Part shown: piece after piece, positions 25,695-35,304 of the stretch | Layout: each line of letters starts with the position of its first letter | Position numbering within the stretch: position 1 is the stretch's first letter | NCBI GenBank assembly: GCA_964563165.1 | Contig: CAZLWA010000005.1 | Span: forward strand, 124,001-188,000 | Direction: 5' to 3' | From: CAZLWA01 sp964563165 | GTDB lineage: Bacteria > CLD3 > SB21 | DNA: 64,000 nt | Made by a program: the position numbers and the translations under genes | Notes under the pieces: model-generated | Databases searched by the model: none | What the model was told of the DNA's origin: nothing | The model's input: the letters and a program-made list of their open reading frames with translations, nothing else

Positions 25695-26309
25695 ATGGCT
25701 GGTTCAGTCAAGAACGTTTCGATGCCCCGCGGCGGAAATTGGGTAGATAATACTTATATCATCGCTGTACTTAAAGGGTTGGCTATTACCCTGCAGCACA
25801 TGTTTGCTAAAAAGACAGTCTTAAGCTATCCGGAAGACAAGAAAGTTTTACCGCAGCATTACCGCGGATTACATATGCTCACGCGCGATGAACGCGGGCG
25901 GGAAAAATGCGTAGCCTGCGAGATGTGTTCGACGGCATGTCCGGCCGACTGTATCCGAATTGTTGCCGACGACAGCGGCGATAAGTGGAAGGACGGTTTT
26001 GAAAATCGTGAAAAACACCCCAAAATCTTTGAAATTGACGAGCTGCGATGCATTTTCTGCGGCATGTGTGTGGAAGCGTGTCCGGAAGATGCTATCGACA
26101 TGAGCGACATGCACAATTTAGCGGACTACACGCGGGAAGATTTTATTTACGATAAACAGCGCCTGCTTGGTGTCTATGATGAATACGTCAAAAACCACCC
26201 GGACAGGGCAACGCGGTCCGACAGTAATTACAAAGCCATGAAGAATTCGAGCAATTTTACCGTGACCGATGTTGAATTTTCAAAACACCCCGGACACGAC
26301 GCTCACTGA
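25695..26309 (+). CDS. nuoI: NADH-quinone oxidoreductase subunit I (two [4Fe-4S] ferredoxin)
   Basis: Carries clusters N6a and N6b, which feed N2 in NuoB. Two CxxCxxCxxxC motifs are complete: Cys72, 75, 78, 82 and Cys119, 122, 125, 129, each crossing to the other at CP. The N-terminal 45 residues include the amphipathic membrane-contact helix. The C-terminal 60 residues (from DYTREDFIYDKQRLL) are longer than in E. coli and are charged. The partner NuoB is not in this window, so N6b has no visible acceptor here. Confidence 0.96.
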   Translation: MAGSVKNVSMPRGGNWVDNTYIIAVLKGLAITLQHMFAKKTVLSYPEDKKVLPQHYRGLHMLTRDERGREKCVACEMCSTACPADCIRIVADDSGDKWKDGFENREKHPKIFEIDELRCIFCGMCVEACPEDAIDMSDMHNLADYTREDFIYDKQRLLGVYDEYVKNHPDRATRSDSNYKAMKNSSNFTVTDVEFSKHPGHDAH

Positions 26310-26363
26310 TTAATGGGCCGCCCGTGCGAGCATGCATGACGGTGAATTTTTTTAAGAGGTGAT

Positions 26364-26903
26364 ATGGAATCTGCGATACAATATTTTACGGTCAGCCCCT
26401 TGTTTTATATTTTTGCCGGATTGGCCGTTCTGCTTGCGATTCTGATGCTGACGGTAGACAACCCTGTTTACAGCGCCATATTTATGGTTCTGACGTTTTT
26501 TTGCATCAGCGTTATATACATCACACTGGAAGCAGAATTCATCGCTGCCATACAAGTGCTCGTGTATACGGGCGCGATCATGGTGTTGTTTCTGTTCGTG
26601 ATCATGCTTCTGAATCTGGGCCGCGGCGTGGATCTGGTGGAACACTCAGGGCCGATGAAATATATTTCTATTGCCATCGCCTTCATCATCTTGATTCAGG
26701 TCGGTTTTGCCGTAAAAACGACCGCATTCAATATCGGAGAAAAGGGAGTTTATCCGATTGAAAGAATTCGCGATGCGGGAAACACTGAATCTCTTGCGCA
26801 ACTGCTGTTCTCTCAGTATTTATACCCTTTTGAAATAGCTTCCATATTGCTTTTGCTAGGCATGGTAGGCGCTATTATCATTTCAAAGAAAAAACAAGAA
26901 TAA
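26364..26903 (+). CDS. nuoJ: NADH-quinone oxidoreductase subunit J
   Basis: Small antiporter-arm subunit of complex I. 179 residues, five membrane helices. The conserved third helix with VYTGAIMVLFLFVIML contains the pi-bulge Tyr/Gly region. The C-terminal helix ends in KKKQE. AGAGGTGAT precedes the ATG. It starts 54 bases after nuoI and ends 15 before nuoK. Confidence 0.95.
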   Translation: MESAIQYFTVSPLFYIFAGLAVLLAILMLTVDNPVYSAIFMVLTFFCISVIYITLEAEFIAAIQVLVYTGAIMVLFLFVIMLLNLGRGVDLVEHSGPMKYISIAIAFIILIQVGFAVKTTAFNIGEKGVYPIERIRDAGNTESLAQLLFSQYLYPFEIASILLLLGMVGAIIISKKKQE

Positions 26904-26918
26904 ATCTTTGGAGATATT

Positions 26919-27221
26919 ATGGTTCCGTTATCTCACTACTTAATTCTGACGGCGATTATTTTCACTTTGGGTGTTATCGGTGTGTTGACAAGGCGGAACG
27001 CGATCATCGTTTTCATGTGCATTGAACTGATGCTCAATTCAGTAAACCTGAGCTTGGTGGCGTTCGCACGATTTTTGGATTCGATGGACGGACAAATTGC
27101 CGTTTTTCTTGTCATGACAGTTGCTGCCGCGGAAGTTACCGTGGGCTTGGCTTTGATCGTGGCCATTTACCGAAAGAAGGACACGATCAATATTGACGAA
27201 ATGCACATGATGCAAGGGTGA
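26919..27221 (+). CDS. nuoK: NADH-quinone oxidoreductase subunit K
   Basis: Three-helix subunit of the proton path. 100 residues. The conserved membrane glutamates are present: one in MCIELMLNSVN (helix 2) and one in AAAEVTVGLALIV (helix 3). GGAGATATT precedes the start. Closely packed between nuoJ and nuoL. Confidence 0.96.
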   Translation: MVPLSHYLILTAIIFTLGVIGVLTRRNAIIVFMCIELMLNSVNLSLVAFARFLDSMDGQIAVFLVMTVAAAEVTVGLALIVAIYRKKDTINIDEMHMMQG

Positions 27222-27262
27222 TGTCTGCGAACAATGACTGATAAATTTTTTCGGAGCGTTTC

Positions 27263-29260
27263 ATGGATCTGATCATTCTCTTAATTCCGACAATTCCTCT
27301 GGCCGGGGCGATTGTCAATGTTTTCTTTGGAACGCGGTTCGAGAAGCACGGGGCACCTTCCGAACATGCCGAAGCGCATTCAAAACCCATTGCCGCTTAT
27401 CTCGCATGCGCTACCGTTGGAATTTCATTTATCCTGTCACTCGTTGTTTTTTCTAAAGTTCTAAACGGTGAGAAATTCAATCTTGATTATTTTGACTGGA
27501 TCGTTGTTGTCAATCTCAAAATCACTTTCGGATTCCTGATCGATCAATTATCAGGCGTAATGCTCTTGATTGTAACCGGAATAGGATTCCTGATCCACGT
27601 CTATTCCCTAGGCTATATGGAGCATGATCCCGACAGGCCGAGGTTTTTCACTTATTTGAATTTGTTTATTTTTTCGATGCTCATGCTCGTGATGGGCAAT
27701 AATCTAGTTGTGATGTTCTTAGGATGGGAAGGCGTTGGTCTTTGCTCTTACTTACTTATCGGTTACTATTATAAGAAGCAGAGTGCCACGGATGCCGCGA
27801 ATAAGGCTTTTATCGTTAACCGCATAGGAGATTTCGGATTTGGATTAGGGATATTTCTTATTTTTTCAACATTTGGCACCGTTCACTTTGAACCTCTATT
27901 CAAGGCCATAGAAGTATACCCGAATATCTTTTCGATAGGGACGACCATGACAACGATCGGAATGCTGTTATTTATAGGCGCGATGGGTAAATCTGCGCAG
28001 ATTCCCCTCTATACGTGGCTGCCGGACGCGATGGAAGGTCCGACGCCGGTGTCGGCATTGATTCACGCGGCGACGATGGTCACAGCGGGCGTTTTCATGG
28101 TTGCGCGATGTAATCCGATATTTTCATTTGATATCGGGCCGGCTGGATATGTTTTTGGGCTGAGCGCAGGAGATCTGGTGACTTATACGGGCTGCGCAAC
28201 GGCCCTGTTTGCCGCTACGATAGGATTAGCTCAAACAGATATAAAGAAAGTTCTCGCATACTCAACCGTAAGCCAATTAGGATATATGTTTATCGGCGTT
28301 GGCGTAGGGGCTTATTCGGCCGGAATTTTTCACTTACTGACTCATGCGTTTTTCAAAGCTCTATTGTTCTTGGGCGCGGGCAGCGTTATTCACGTCATGG
28401 AACATGGATTTCAAAAGGCCGGAGTGCACGATGATCCTCAAGATATTCGCAACATGGGCGGTTTGTTCTCAAAAGCTAAAATTACGGCGATCACGTTTAT
28501 CATCGGATGGATTGCAATCAGCGGAATTCCTCCTTTTTCAGGGTTTTTCAGCAAAGATGAGATCTTGTCCTCCGCATATGAACACGGACATAACGGAGTT
28601 TTCTGGCTCGGCATTATCGGCGCAACTATTACCGCGTTTTATATGTCCCGACTGGTGTTCCTCACGTTTTTTGGAGAGAGTCGTACTAAGCCCGAAGCGC
28701 GAGAACATCTGAAAGATTCCGGTTTCACAATGACGGTGCCGTTGATGATTCTTGCGTTTTTTGCCGTAATTGCCGGATTCATTGGAATTCCAGAAGTCTT
28801 GGGCGGGGATAACTGGTTCAAACATTTTCTCGCTCCGGTGTTAGGTGAACATCCGGCACCGCATGGCGAACACGGTTTCAGTGAAGAGATCTTACTGGCT
28901 ATTTCCGTTCTTGCCGGTGTTGTCGGAATTGGCCTTGCCTATACGATGTACATACTCAGGAGAATTGACCCTGAGAAGCTGGCGCTGGACTATAAACCCA
29001 TTTATGAGACTATTTATCATAAATATTACGTTGACGAAGCGTATGATAAATTCATTGTTCAACCGATCAAATGGGTGTCTGACAAGATTCTCTGGAAAGG
29101 CGTTGACACCAAGATCATTGACGGCTTGATCTACCTTCTTGTGATAACGCTTGACCTTATCGGTCGAATACTTCGGTTATTTCAAACGGGGTATGTGCAA
29201 ACCTACGCGTTTTTCATATCACTCGGCGTTGCGATTATTATCTATTATATCATGAAATAG
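27263..29260 (+). CDS. nuoL: NADH-quinone oxidoreductase subunit L
   Basis: Distal antiporter-like proton pump subunit. 665 residues with about 16 membrane helices and the long lateral helix at the C-terminus. Key proton-path residues are visible: Glu in LGWEGVGLCSYLLIG, Lys in GAMGKSAQIPLYTWLPDAMEGPTPVSALIHAATMV, and Lys in LAYSTVSQLGYM just after KKV. A hydrophilic His-rich segment (HPAPHGEHGF) occurs near residue 533. CGGAGCG precedes the start. Confidence 0.96.
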   Translation: MDLIILLIPTIPLAGAIVNVFFGTRFEKHGAPSEHAEAHSKPIAAYLACATVGISFILSLVVFSKVLNGEKFNLDYFDWIVVVNLKITFGFLIDQLSGVMLLIVTGIGFLIHVYSLGYMEHDPDRPRFFTYLNLFIFSMLMLVMGNNLVVMFLGWEGVGLCSYLLIGYYYKKQSATDAANKAFIVNRIGDFGFGLGIFLIFSTFGTVHFEPLFKAIEVYPNIFSIGTTMTTIGMLLFIGAMGKSAQIPLYTWLPDAMEGPTPVSALIHAATMVTAGVFMVARCNPIFSFDIGPAGYVFGLSAGDLVTYTGCATALFAATIGLAQTDIKKVLAYSTVSQLGYMFIGVGVGAYSAGIFHLLTHAFFKALLFLGAGSVIHVMEHGFQKAGVHDDPQDIRNMGGLFSKAKITAITFIIGWIAISGIPPFSGFFSKDEILSSAYEHGHNGVFWLGIIGATITAFYMSRLVFLTFFGESRTKPEAREHLKDSGFTMTVPLMILAFFAVIAGFIGIPEVLGGDNWFKHFLAPVLGEHPAPHGEHGFSEEILLAISVLAGVVGIGLAYTMYILRRIDPEKLALDYKPIYETIYHKYYVDEAYDKFIVQPIKWVSDKILWKGVDTKIIDGLIYLLVITLDLIGRILRLFQTGYVQTYAFFISLGVAIIIYYIMK

Positions 29261-29289
29261 TATTGGGTTCAATATAACGAGGCTCTCAG

Positions 29290-30876
29290 ATGGAAGAAAT
29301 TTATAGCGCCATAGTTTTATCGCTGATCATATTCGTCCCGATAGTCGGAGTGTTTGTTCTCGCCTTTATTGATAACAAGAAAGAATACCTCATTAAGGTC
29401 ATTACATTTGCCTTTACCACGCTCGTGTTTCTTGTTTCAGTTCCGATGTATTTCGTATACAATTCGGCGAACCCGGAGATGCAATTTGTTTACAAAGCCA
29501 ATTGGATCGTTAATTGGGGCGCATATTATTCCATCGGAATTGACGGATTGAGCCTTTTGCTGATCTTGTTAACCACTTTTACCATGCCCTTGGCCGTGGT
29601 TGCTTCCTGGAAGAGCATTCACTTCCATGTTAAGGGATTCATGATCGCTCTGTTACTTTTGGATGCAGGGATGGTCGGCGTGTTCGTTGCCCGCGATCTC
29701 CTTTTGTTCTATGTGTTTTGGGAAGCCATGCTGATTCCAATGTACCTTATCATTGGAATTTGGGGCCATGATAATCGGATCAAGGCGGCCGTAACGTTCT
29801 TTATATATACCATGGCGGGAAGTTTGTTTATGCTGGTTGCTATCATTTATATGTATTTTCAGACTGCGCCCGTCGCAGTGGATGGCCTGATGACATCATT
29901 GCATTCGTTTGCTATAGAAGATTTTTCCAAAATACAATTGCCGTACGAAACCCAGTATTTGTTGTTCTTGTCATTTGCGTTGGCGTTCGCCGTGAAAGTA
30001 CCTTTGTTTCCTTTTCACACGTGGCTTCCATTGGCCCACGTGGAAGCGCCGACCGCGGGTTCGGTTGACCTTGCTGCGATTCTTCTGAAAATGGGGCCTT
30101 ACGGGTTCTTACGATTCTGCATTCCGTTCTTTCCGACGGTTTCGCAAGAACTGACTCCGTTTATCATCGCTCTGGCTTTGATTGGGGTTGTCTATGGGGC
30201 TCTGGTAGCGATGGTTCAGCCGAATGCCAAGAAATTAGTCGCCTACTCATCCGTGAGCCACTTGGGATTTGTCATGCTGGGGATTTATTCAATGAATATT
30301 CAGGCCTGGCAGGGCAGTATGATGATCATGATCGGTCACGGAGTTTCAACGAGTGCACTCTTTTTGATGGTTGGAATGTTGTACGACCGGAGGCATACGC
30401 ATGAAATTGATAAATTCGGCGGATTGTGGAAGGTCATTCCAGCATTTTCTGTGATATTCATGGTCGTATGTATGTCCTCGCTGGGCTTGCCCGGAACCAA
30501 CGGATTTATCGGCGAATTTTTGGTGCTCCTCGGAACCTTTGGCTCGACGATCTTACATTCGAAGTTGTATGCAACCATTGCCATGACGGGCGTCATTCTT
30601 GGAGCGGTTTATTTACTATGGATGTATCAGCGGGTCATATTCGGAGAAATAAAACACGAAGAAAACAGAACGTTGAAGGATCTGTCCTTGCGAGAATACT
30701 GTCTGATCATCCCTTTTGTAATTATTATTTTCTGGATGGGTGTTTATCCTAAAACGTTGACTGACAAAACCGAAGCGACCATGCAAAAGTACCTCAAGAA
30801 TTATCGCACGGCAATTGAGCAAAACAAGAACAAAGAGGAAATTAAGAAACCAATTTCCGTCAAAGAAATCAAATAG
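29290..30876 (+). CDS. nuoM: NADH-quinone oxidoreductase subunit M
   Basis: Antiporter-like proton pump subunit. 528 residues, about 14 membrane helices. The essential Glu is in FYVFWEAMLIPMYLIIGIWG; Lys residues are in VKVPLFPFHTWLPLAHVEAPTAGSV and KKLVAYSSVSHLGFVMLG. The C-terminus is a charged tail (EQNKNKEEIKKP). Unlike in most genomes nuoN does not follow directly; two other genes intervene. Confidence 0.96.
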   Translation: MEEIYSAIVLSLIIFVPIVGVFVLAFIDNKKEYLIKVITFAFTTLVFLVSVPMYFVYNSANPEMQFVYKANWIVNWGAYYSIGIDGLSLLLILLTTFTMPLAVVASWKSIHFHVKGFMIALLLLDAGMVGVFVARDLLLFYVFWEAMLIPMYLIIGIWGHDNRIKAAVTFFIYTMAGSLFMLVAIIYMYFQTAPVAVDGLMTSLHSFAIEDFSKIQLPYETQYLLFLSFALAFAVKVPLFPFHTWLPLAHVEAPTAGSVDLAAILLKMGPYGFLRFCIPFFPTVSQELTPFIIALALIGVVYGALVAMVQPNAKKLVAYSSVSHLGFVMLGIYSMNIQAWQGSMMIMIGHGVSTSALFLMVGMLYDRRHTHEIDKFGGLWKVIPAFSVIFMVVCMSSLGLPGTNGFIGEFLVLLGTFGSTILHSKLYATIAMTGVILGAVYLLWMYQRVIFGEIKHEENRTLKDLSLREYCLIIPFVIIIFWMGVYPKTLTDKTEATMQKYLKNYRTAIEQNKNKEEIKKPISVKEIK

Positions 30877-30887
30877 AAACGTACCAC

Positions 30888-31880
30888 GTGAAAACGAATG
30901 TTCTTCTTGTTCTTTGTTTTTTTTTCGCTCTCCGGCCGCTGCAGGCTGACAATGGGTACGCCGAATCATCGGACGGCGTAAGAATTTATTACGAACAATC
31001 GGGGCAGGGTGAACCTCTCGTTTTGATCGGGAGAGGGCCCGGAAGCTCCCATACGTACTTCAAACCTTATTTCAATAAGTTAGAAAAGATTTTCTCGATT
31101 ATTTATTTTGACGCACGCGGCCGCGGCCGTTCGACGAAACCTGCGCGTTCCGATTCATATACCGTGGACAAAGATGCGGATGACCTTGAAAATTTGCGCA
31201 AGCATCTAGGTTACGAAACGATCAATGTATTCGGCCATTCGTTCGGCGGAATCGTGGCGCAAAGCTACGCGATCCGTTATCCGGATCGCGTGAAGCACCT
31301 GATCTTGTGCAATACGTTTCACAGCGCGAAAGGCTGGCAAAGCAACATTGATAACTGCAACCGCCGCATTCAGGAAAGCTATCCCGGCGTCTGGAAAAAA
31401 CTCTACCAAATGCGTGCGGAGTCCAAATCCAATACAATAGCATGGAGAAAACTTTATGACCCATGTATTGAAAATTTGTATTGGAATAGTGTTGAAAAAA
31501 AGAAAAAATTCTTTAGGAAATACGAAACGATCAAGGCAGGGGCGGATCAATTTGCGGACGAGGTCTATTACGCGATGATCGGCGAGGATCCCGACGTAGA
31601 GGTCGGCGGGACGATGAAAGATTTCGATCTCAGAAGTGATTTGGACAAGATCAGGGTGCCGGCACTGATTTTGGCAGGCCGCGCCGATCAGATTGCAACC
31701 GTGCGGCAAGCAGCGGAAATCCAGGAATTGATTCCAAAAGCGAAGCTTCATATATTCGACGAAAGCGGGCACTATCCCTTCGTCGAAGAAAACGCTTCAT
31801 TTACGAAGACCGTTGAAACATTCATCGTTAATAAGAAAAAGAGAAATAAAAAAACGACGACTAATTTGACACAGGAATGA
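30888..31880 (+). CDS. Exported alpha/beta hydrolase (S33-like), between nuoM and nuoN
   Basis: Serine hydrolase with an alpha/beta fold, resembling prolyl iminopeptidases and epoxide-hydrolase-like enzymes. A GTG start (30888) leads into a signal peptide (LLVLCFFFALRPLQA, cleavage near residue 20), so it should act in the periplasm. The triad is Ser118 (GHSFGG), Asp267 (GRADQ) and His295 (SGHYPF); the oxyanion loop is IGRGPGSS. A cap domain lies between residues about 140 and 230. 330 residues. It follows nuoM by 11 bases and precedes the Clp fusion by 4, so it is in the same transcript. A role in respiration is not known. Confidence 0.88.
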   Translation: MKTNVLLVLCFFFALRPLQADNGYAESSDGVRIYYEQSGQGEPLVLIGRGPGSSHTYFKPYFNKLEKIFSIIYFDARGRGRSTKPARSDSYTVDKDADDLENLRKHLGYETINVFGHSFGGIVAQSYAIRYPDRVKHLILCNTFHSAKGWQSNIDNCNRRIQESYPGVWKKLYQMRAESKSNTIAWRKLYDPCIENLYWNSVEKKKKFFRKYETIKAGADQFADEVYYAMIGEDPDVEVGGTMKDFDLRSDLDKIRVPALILAGRADQIATVRQAAEIQELIPKAKLHIFDESGHYPFVEENASFTKTVETFIVNKKKRNKKTTTNLTQE

Positions 31881-31884
31881 TTTC

Positions 31885-34800
31885 TTGAGCCAGTCCCATT
31901 ACATCATTTGCCCGAGCTGCGCAAAAACCAACACCTTCGACCAGGGATTGGCGGCGTGCGTCTACTGTAAATACACATTTGCGTCCCACGTGGATGAATT
32001 TCCGCAAAAATACGCCTCGCAGCTAGCCTCCGCTGATTACGCTACAACGGTTGAGCAAATCCTACTGGATATCTCCCGGCAGGGATTTGAAGACTCGGCT
32101 TATCTGATCCAGGCTTTGTTTAGCGGTAATTATAACAACGATACGGATTTCAGGACCATCGGCTTGGCCTTGCATGCGGTCCATAAAGACGCTCTTGCTT
32201 TAACATGCTGCGAACGCGCGCTGCAAATAAATCCTCAGGATTCATGGAATCACCATGGCGTGGCCGTTTGTTATGAGCCAATCGGCGTGCAGGATAAAGC
32301 ATTGAAACACGCGCAAGAAGCCGTTCGGCTCCTGCCGACGGAAACGGCACATCACAATCTGCTGGCCGACATTTATGATAAACAAAGCCTGTTTACACTT
32401 GCGGCAAAATCGTATTTGCACGGGATGGCTATTTCCGGCACCTATGAGAGGAACTTCGATAATCTTGTCGATGATGCGGTGGACCTGGTACAGTTGGAAG
32501 CTTATCAAGCGGAATTATTGAAAACTTATTCTCAATCCGTGGTCCTCTATCAGGCGATGGGCAACTTATATCTGGCAAAATTACAATTTGAAAAGGCAGA
32601 GGATAATTACAAGAAAGCCGCCTCGTTAAAGCCCAATCAGCCGACGCTGCTCAATAAACTGGCGGAAGTTTATCAAAAAGAAAATAAAATCGATCAGGCG
32701 CTCGACGAATATAAGAAAATCCTCGTGTTTGACGATAAGAATATTGAAACGCTGCGAAACCTCGGCCGGCTCTATAAAGAAAAAGCACACTGGGCGGAAG
32801 CGCTAAAATATTTTGAAAACATTTTGAATCTCAATTCTAAAGACAGCAATGCGGCTTACGAGACCAAAGAAATGTATCGCAAGCTGAATAATCCACAAAA
32901 AGCCATCGAAGTGATGACGAGCTATCAGAGGGCGGACGCGAGCTATTTCAACTGGGCTATGCATCATATTTTTGAAATTTTGTATTATGACCTAAAAGAA
33001 GATAAGCAGTTGTGCGAGCTCGTTGAAAAGACCTATCCCAATAAGATCAGCGATTCGTTTGTCTACGATTATTACGGCTACAGTTTGATGAACTTAGGCC
33101 GCCTCGAAGAAGCGGTGAAGTCTTTCGGACGATTCGTCGAACTGGAACCGAAGAATGCCCGCGTGATGCGTGAGCTGGGCCGTGTATTTTGCGATCTGCA
33201 GAAATACCAGGAAGCGATTGAGGTTCTGACCAAATCATTTACTATCGAGAATAAGAATTCGTACGGGTACTATTATGTCGCGCTGGCCTATCACAAATTA
33301 GGTAAAGATGATATTGCCAAGAAAATGCTGTTGGAAGGGAAGCAATTCGATCCGAATTATAAGTGGTTTGACGACCTGCTTGCTGAAATTGATCCGAATT
33401 ATCAAATTGCAGCGCCCACGGAAACCTCTCACCAGGACACCACTTCCACGGCCGGGATTTTGGGCGAAACCGTCGTCACCGGGCTTCCTAATTTTCTGCG
33501 CGATTTGACACAATTAGCCAAAGAGAATAAAATTGATAATATTTTCGGCCGTGAAAACGAATTACTCGAGGTCATTGAGGTTTTGTGTCGCCGGAGCAAG
33601 GCGAATCCGCTAATCGTCGGGCAGCCGGGTGTCGGCAAAACCGTATTGGTGAACGGTTTGGCACATTTACTTGCGAAAGGAGAGGTGCCGGATATCTTGC
33701 GCGACTACCGCTTACTGGAATTGGAAGTGTTTGCGGTAGTAGCCGGAACACGCTACGTCGGAACCCTGGAGCAAAAATTCATGCAGTTGGCGCAATTTTG
33801 CCGAACGAATAAAGTGATCATCTTTATCGATGAGCTTCACACGCTGATGGGCGCGGGTTCCTACAGTTCGCATGAGACAGGCGGTTTGGATGAGATGTTC
33901 AAGCCGCTGATGACCCAGCCGGATTTTAAATTGATCGGCGCCACGACGAATGAAGAATACCAGAAAAATATTGCCAAAAGCGGCGCATTCGACAGGCGCT
34001 TTACGCGCATCACCGTGTTTGAACCGGCCAAAGATGAAACGATCAAGATTCTGGAATCCATGCGGGGGAAATTAGAGACGTTTTATCATGTGGAGATCAC
34101 GGAAAAGATCTTGCGTACCGTACTTGAGTTATCGGACAAATACGTGAAAAATCGTTTCTTTCCGGATAAAGCCTGCGATATACTTGAACGTGCAGCCATC
34201 AAAGCGAGTCTATCGCGGCCTCGCGACAGTAAGGAAACTTTAGCCGTGAACGAACATCATGTGGTTCAAGCGGTTTCGCAGATAACGCGTATTCCGGAAA
34301 GCAATATTCAGATTGATGCTATGAGCGGAATGATCTCACTGGAGGATCAATTGCGCATGCGGGTGATCGGTCAGGAAGAGGCCATTACGAAAGTTGCGGA
34401 AGTCGTTCGGATGACCAAGAGCGGTTTGGATGTTAATCCCGAAAGGCCGGACGGAGTATTCCTGTTTGTCGGACCGACCGGAGTTGGAAAAACAGAATTG
34501 GCGAAAGCTTTGGCTGAAGCGCTGGAAGGCAGCGAAAAGCGCCTCGTCCGGATTGACATGTCCGAATACAGTGATCAATACGCGCTGTCGAAACTCATCG
34601 GCACCGCACCCGGTTTTGTCGGCTATGATGACGAAGGACGTTTAACTAAGGCGGTACGGGAAGACCCGTCGGCGGTTATACTCCTGGATGAAATTGAAAA
34701 AGCGCATACGAAAATCCACGAAGCGTTTTTGCAGGTATTTGATGATGGGCGAATGACGGACGGAAAAGGACAAACGATTTCTTTTTCACACAGTACGATT

Positions 34801-35253
34801 ATCATGACGTCGAACCTTGGTTCGGAGCACATTTACGGCAAATCGAAACTGGGTTTTGGGACTGCGCATACGGACGCGCATAAAGAAATTTCGGATGGCA
34901 TTACCGATTCACTCAGAAAACATTTTAGTCCCGAATTTCTGAACCGCATTGACGAGATCATCGTTTTCCAGCAGCTGGATGAAAGTGTATTACGGCAGAT
35001 TGCCCGGCAAAAAATTGACGCCATTGTGAAGCGGTTCGAAGAAAAGGAAATCCGTATTAATGTAGCCAGTGAAATTGTTGATCTCTGCGTTCGAGGCCTG
35101 GACAACAAGCGTGAGGGCGCACGGGGAGTGAACCGGTCGTTGGAAGATCTGATTTCAAGACCGCTGTCGCGTGTGATGATCCAAAATCCGGGCTGCCGCG
35201 TGTATAATATTACCCGGCACGAGGATAAAGTGGTAGTACTGAGAGGCATGTAG
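31885..35253 (+). CDS. Zinc-ribbon/TPR/Clp ATPase fusion protein
   Basis: A 1122-residue cytosolic protein with an uncommon build. Residues 9-28 hold a zinc ribbon (Cys9, Cys12, Cys25, Cys28). Residues about 80-500 are roughly a dozen TPR units. Residues about 540-1122 are a two-ring Clp/Hsp100 ATPase: Walker A GQPGVGKT (579-586) and Walker B IFIDE (to Glu650) in D1, GPTGVGKT (863-870) and LLDE (to Glu936) in D2. The usual double Clp N-domain is absent and there is almost no room for a ClpB M-domain between D1 and D2. An LGF tripeptide (989-991) sits where ClpC/ClpA have their ClpP-docking loop. A TTG start at 31885 follows ACAGGA. Likely an unfoldase with TPR-based substrate choice; substrates unknown. 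Confidence 0.88.
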   Translation: MSQSHYIICPSCAKTNTFDQGLAACVYCKYTFASHVDEFPQKYASQLASADYATTVEQILLDISRQGFEDSAYLIQALFSGNYNNDTDFRTIGLALHAVHKDALALTCCERALQINPQDSWNHHGVAVCYEPIGVQDKALKHAQEAVRLLPTETAHHNLLADIYDKQSLFTLAAKSYLHGMAISGTYERNFDNLVDDAVDLVQLEAYQAELLKTYSQSVVLYQAMGNLYLAKLQFEKAEDNYKKAASLKPNQPTLLNKLAEVYQKENKIDQALDEYKKILVFDDKNIETLRNLGRLYKEKAHWAEALKYFENILNLNSKDSNAAYETKEMYRKLNNPQKAIEVMTSYQRADASYFNWAMHHIFEILYYDLKEDKQLCELVEKTYPNKISDSFVYDYYGYSLMNLGRLEEAVKSFGRFVELEPKNARVMRELGRVFCDLQKYQEAIEVLTKSFTIENKNSYGYYYVALAYHKLGKDDIAKKMLLEGKQFDPNYKWFDDLLAEIDPNYQIAAPTETSHQDTTSTAGILGETVVTGLPNFLRDLTQLAKENKIDNIFGRENELLEVIEVLCRRSKANPLIVGQPGVGKTVLVNGLAHLLAKGEVPDILRDYRLLELEVFAVVAGTRYVGTLEQKFMQLAQFCRTNKVIIFIDELHTLMGAGSYSSHETGGLDEMFKPLMTQPDFKLIGATTNEEYQKNIAKSGAFDRRFTRITVFEPAKDETIKILESMRGKLETFYHVEITEKILRTVLELSDKYVKNRFFPDKACDILERAAIKASLSRPRDSKETLAVNEHHVVQAVSQITRIPESNIQIDAMSGMISLEDQLRMRVIGQEEAITKVAEVVRMTKSGLDVNPERPDGVFLFVGPTGVGKTELAKALAEALEGSEKRLVRIDMSEYSDQYALSKLIGTAPGFVGYDDEGRLTKAVREDPSAVILLDEIEKAHTKIHEAFLQVFDDGRMTDGKGQTISFSHSTIIMTSNLGSEHIYGKSKLGFGTAHTDAHKEISDGITDSLRKHFSPEFLNRIDEIIVFQQLDESVLRQIARQKIDAIVKRFEEKEIRINVASEIVDLCVRGLDNKREGARGVNRSLEDLISRPLSRVMIQNPGCRVYNITRHEDKVVVLRGM

Positions 35254-35304
35254 TGAGACGATCGAAAATCGCAAATCAAAAACTCTAATTCGTTTGGAGG
35301 TTAC

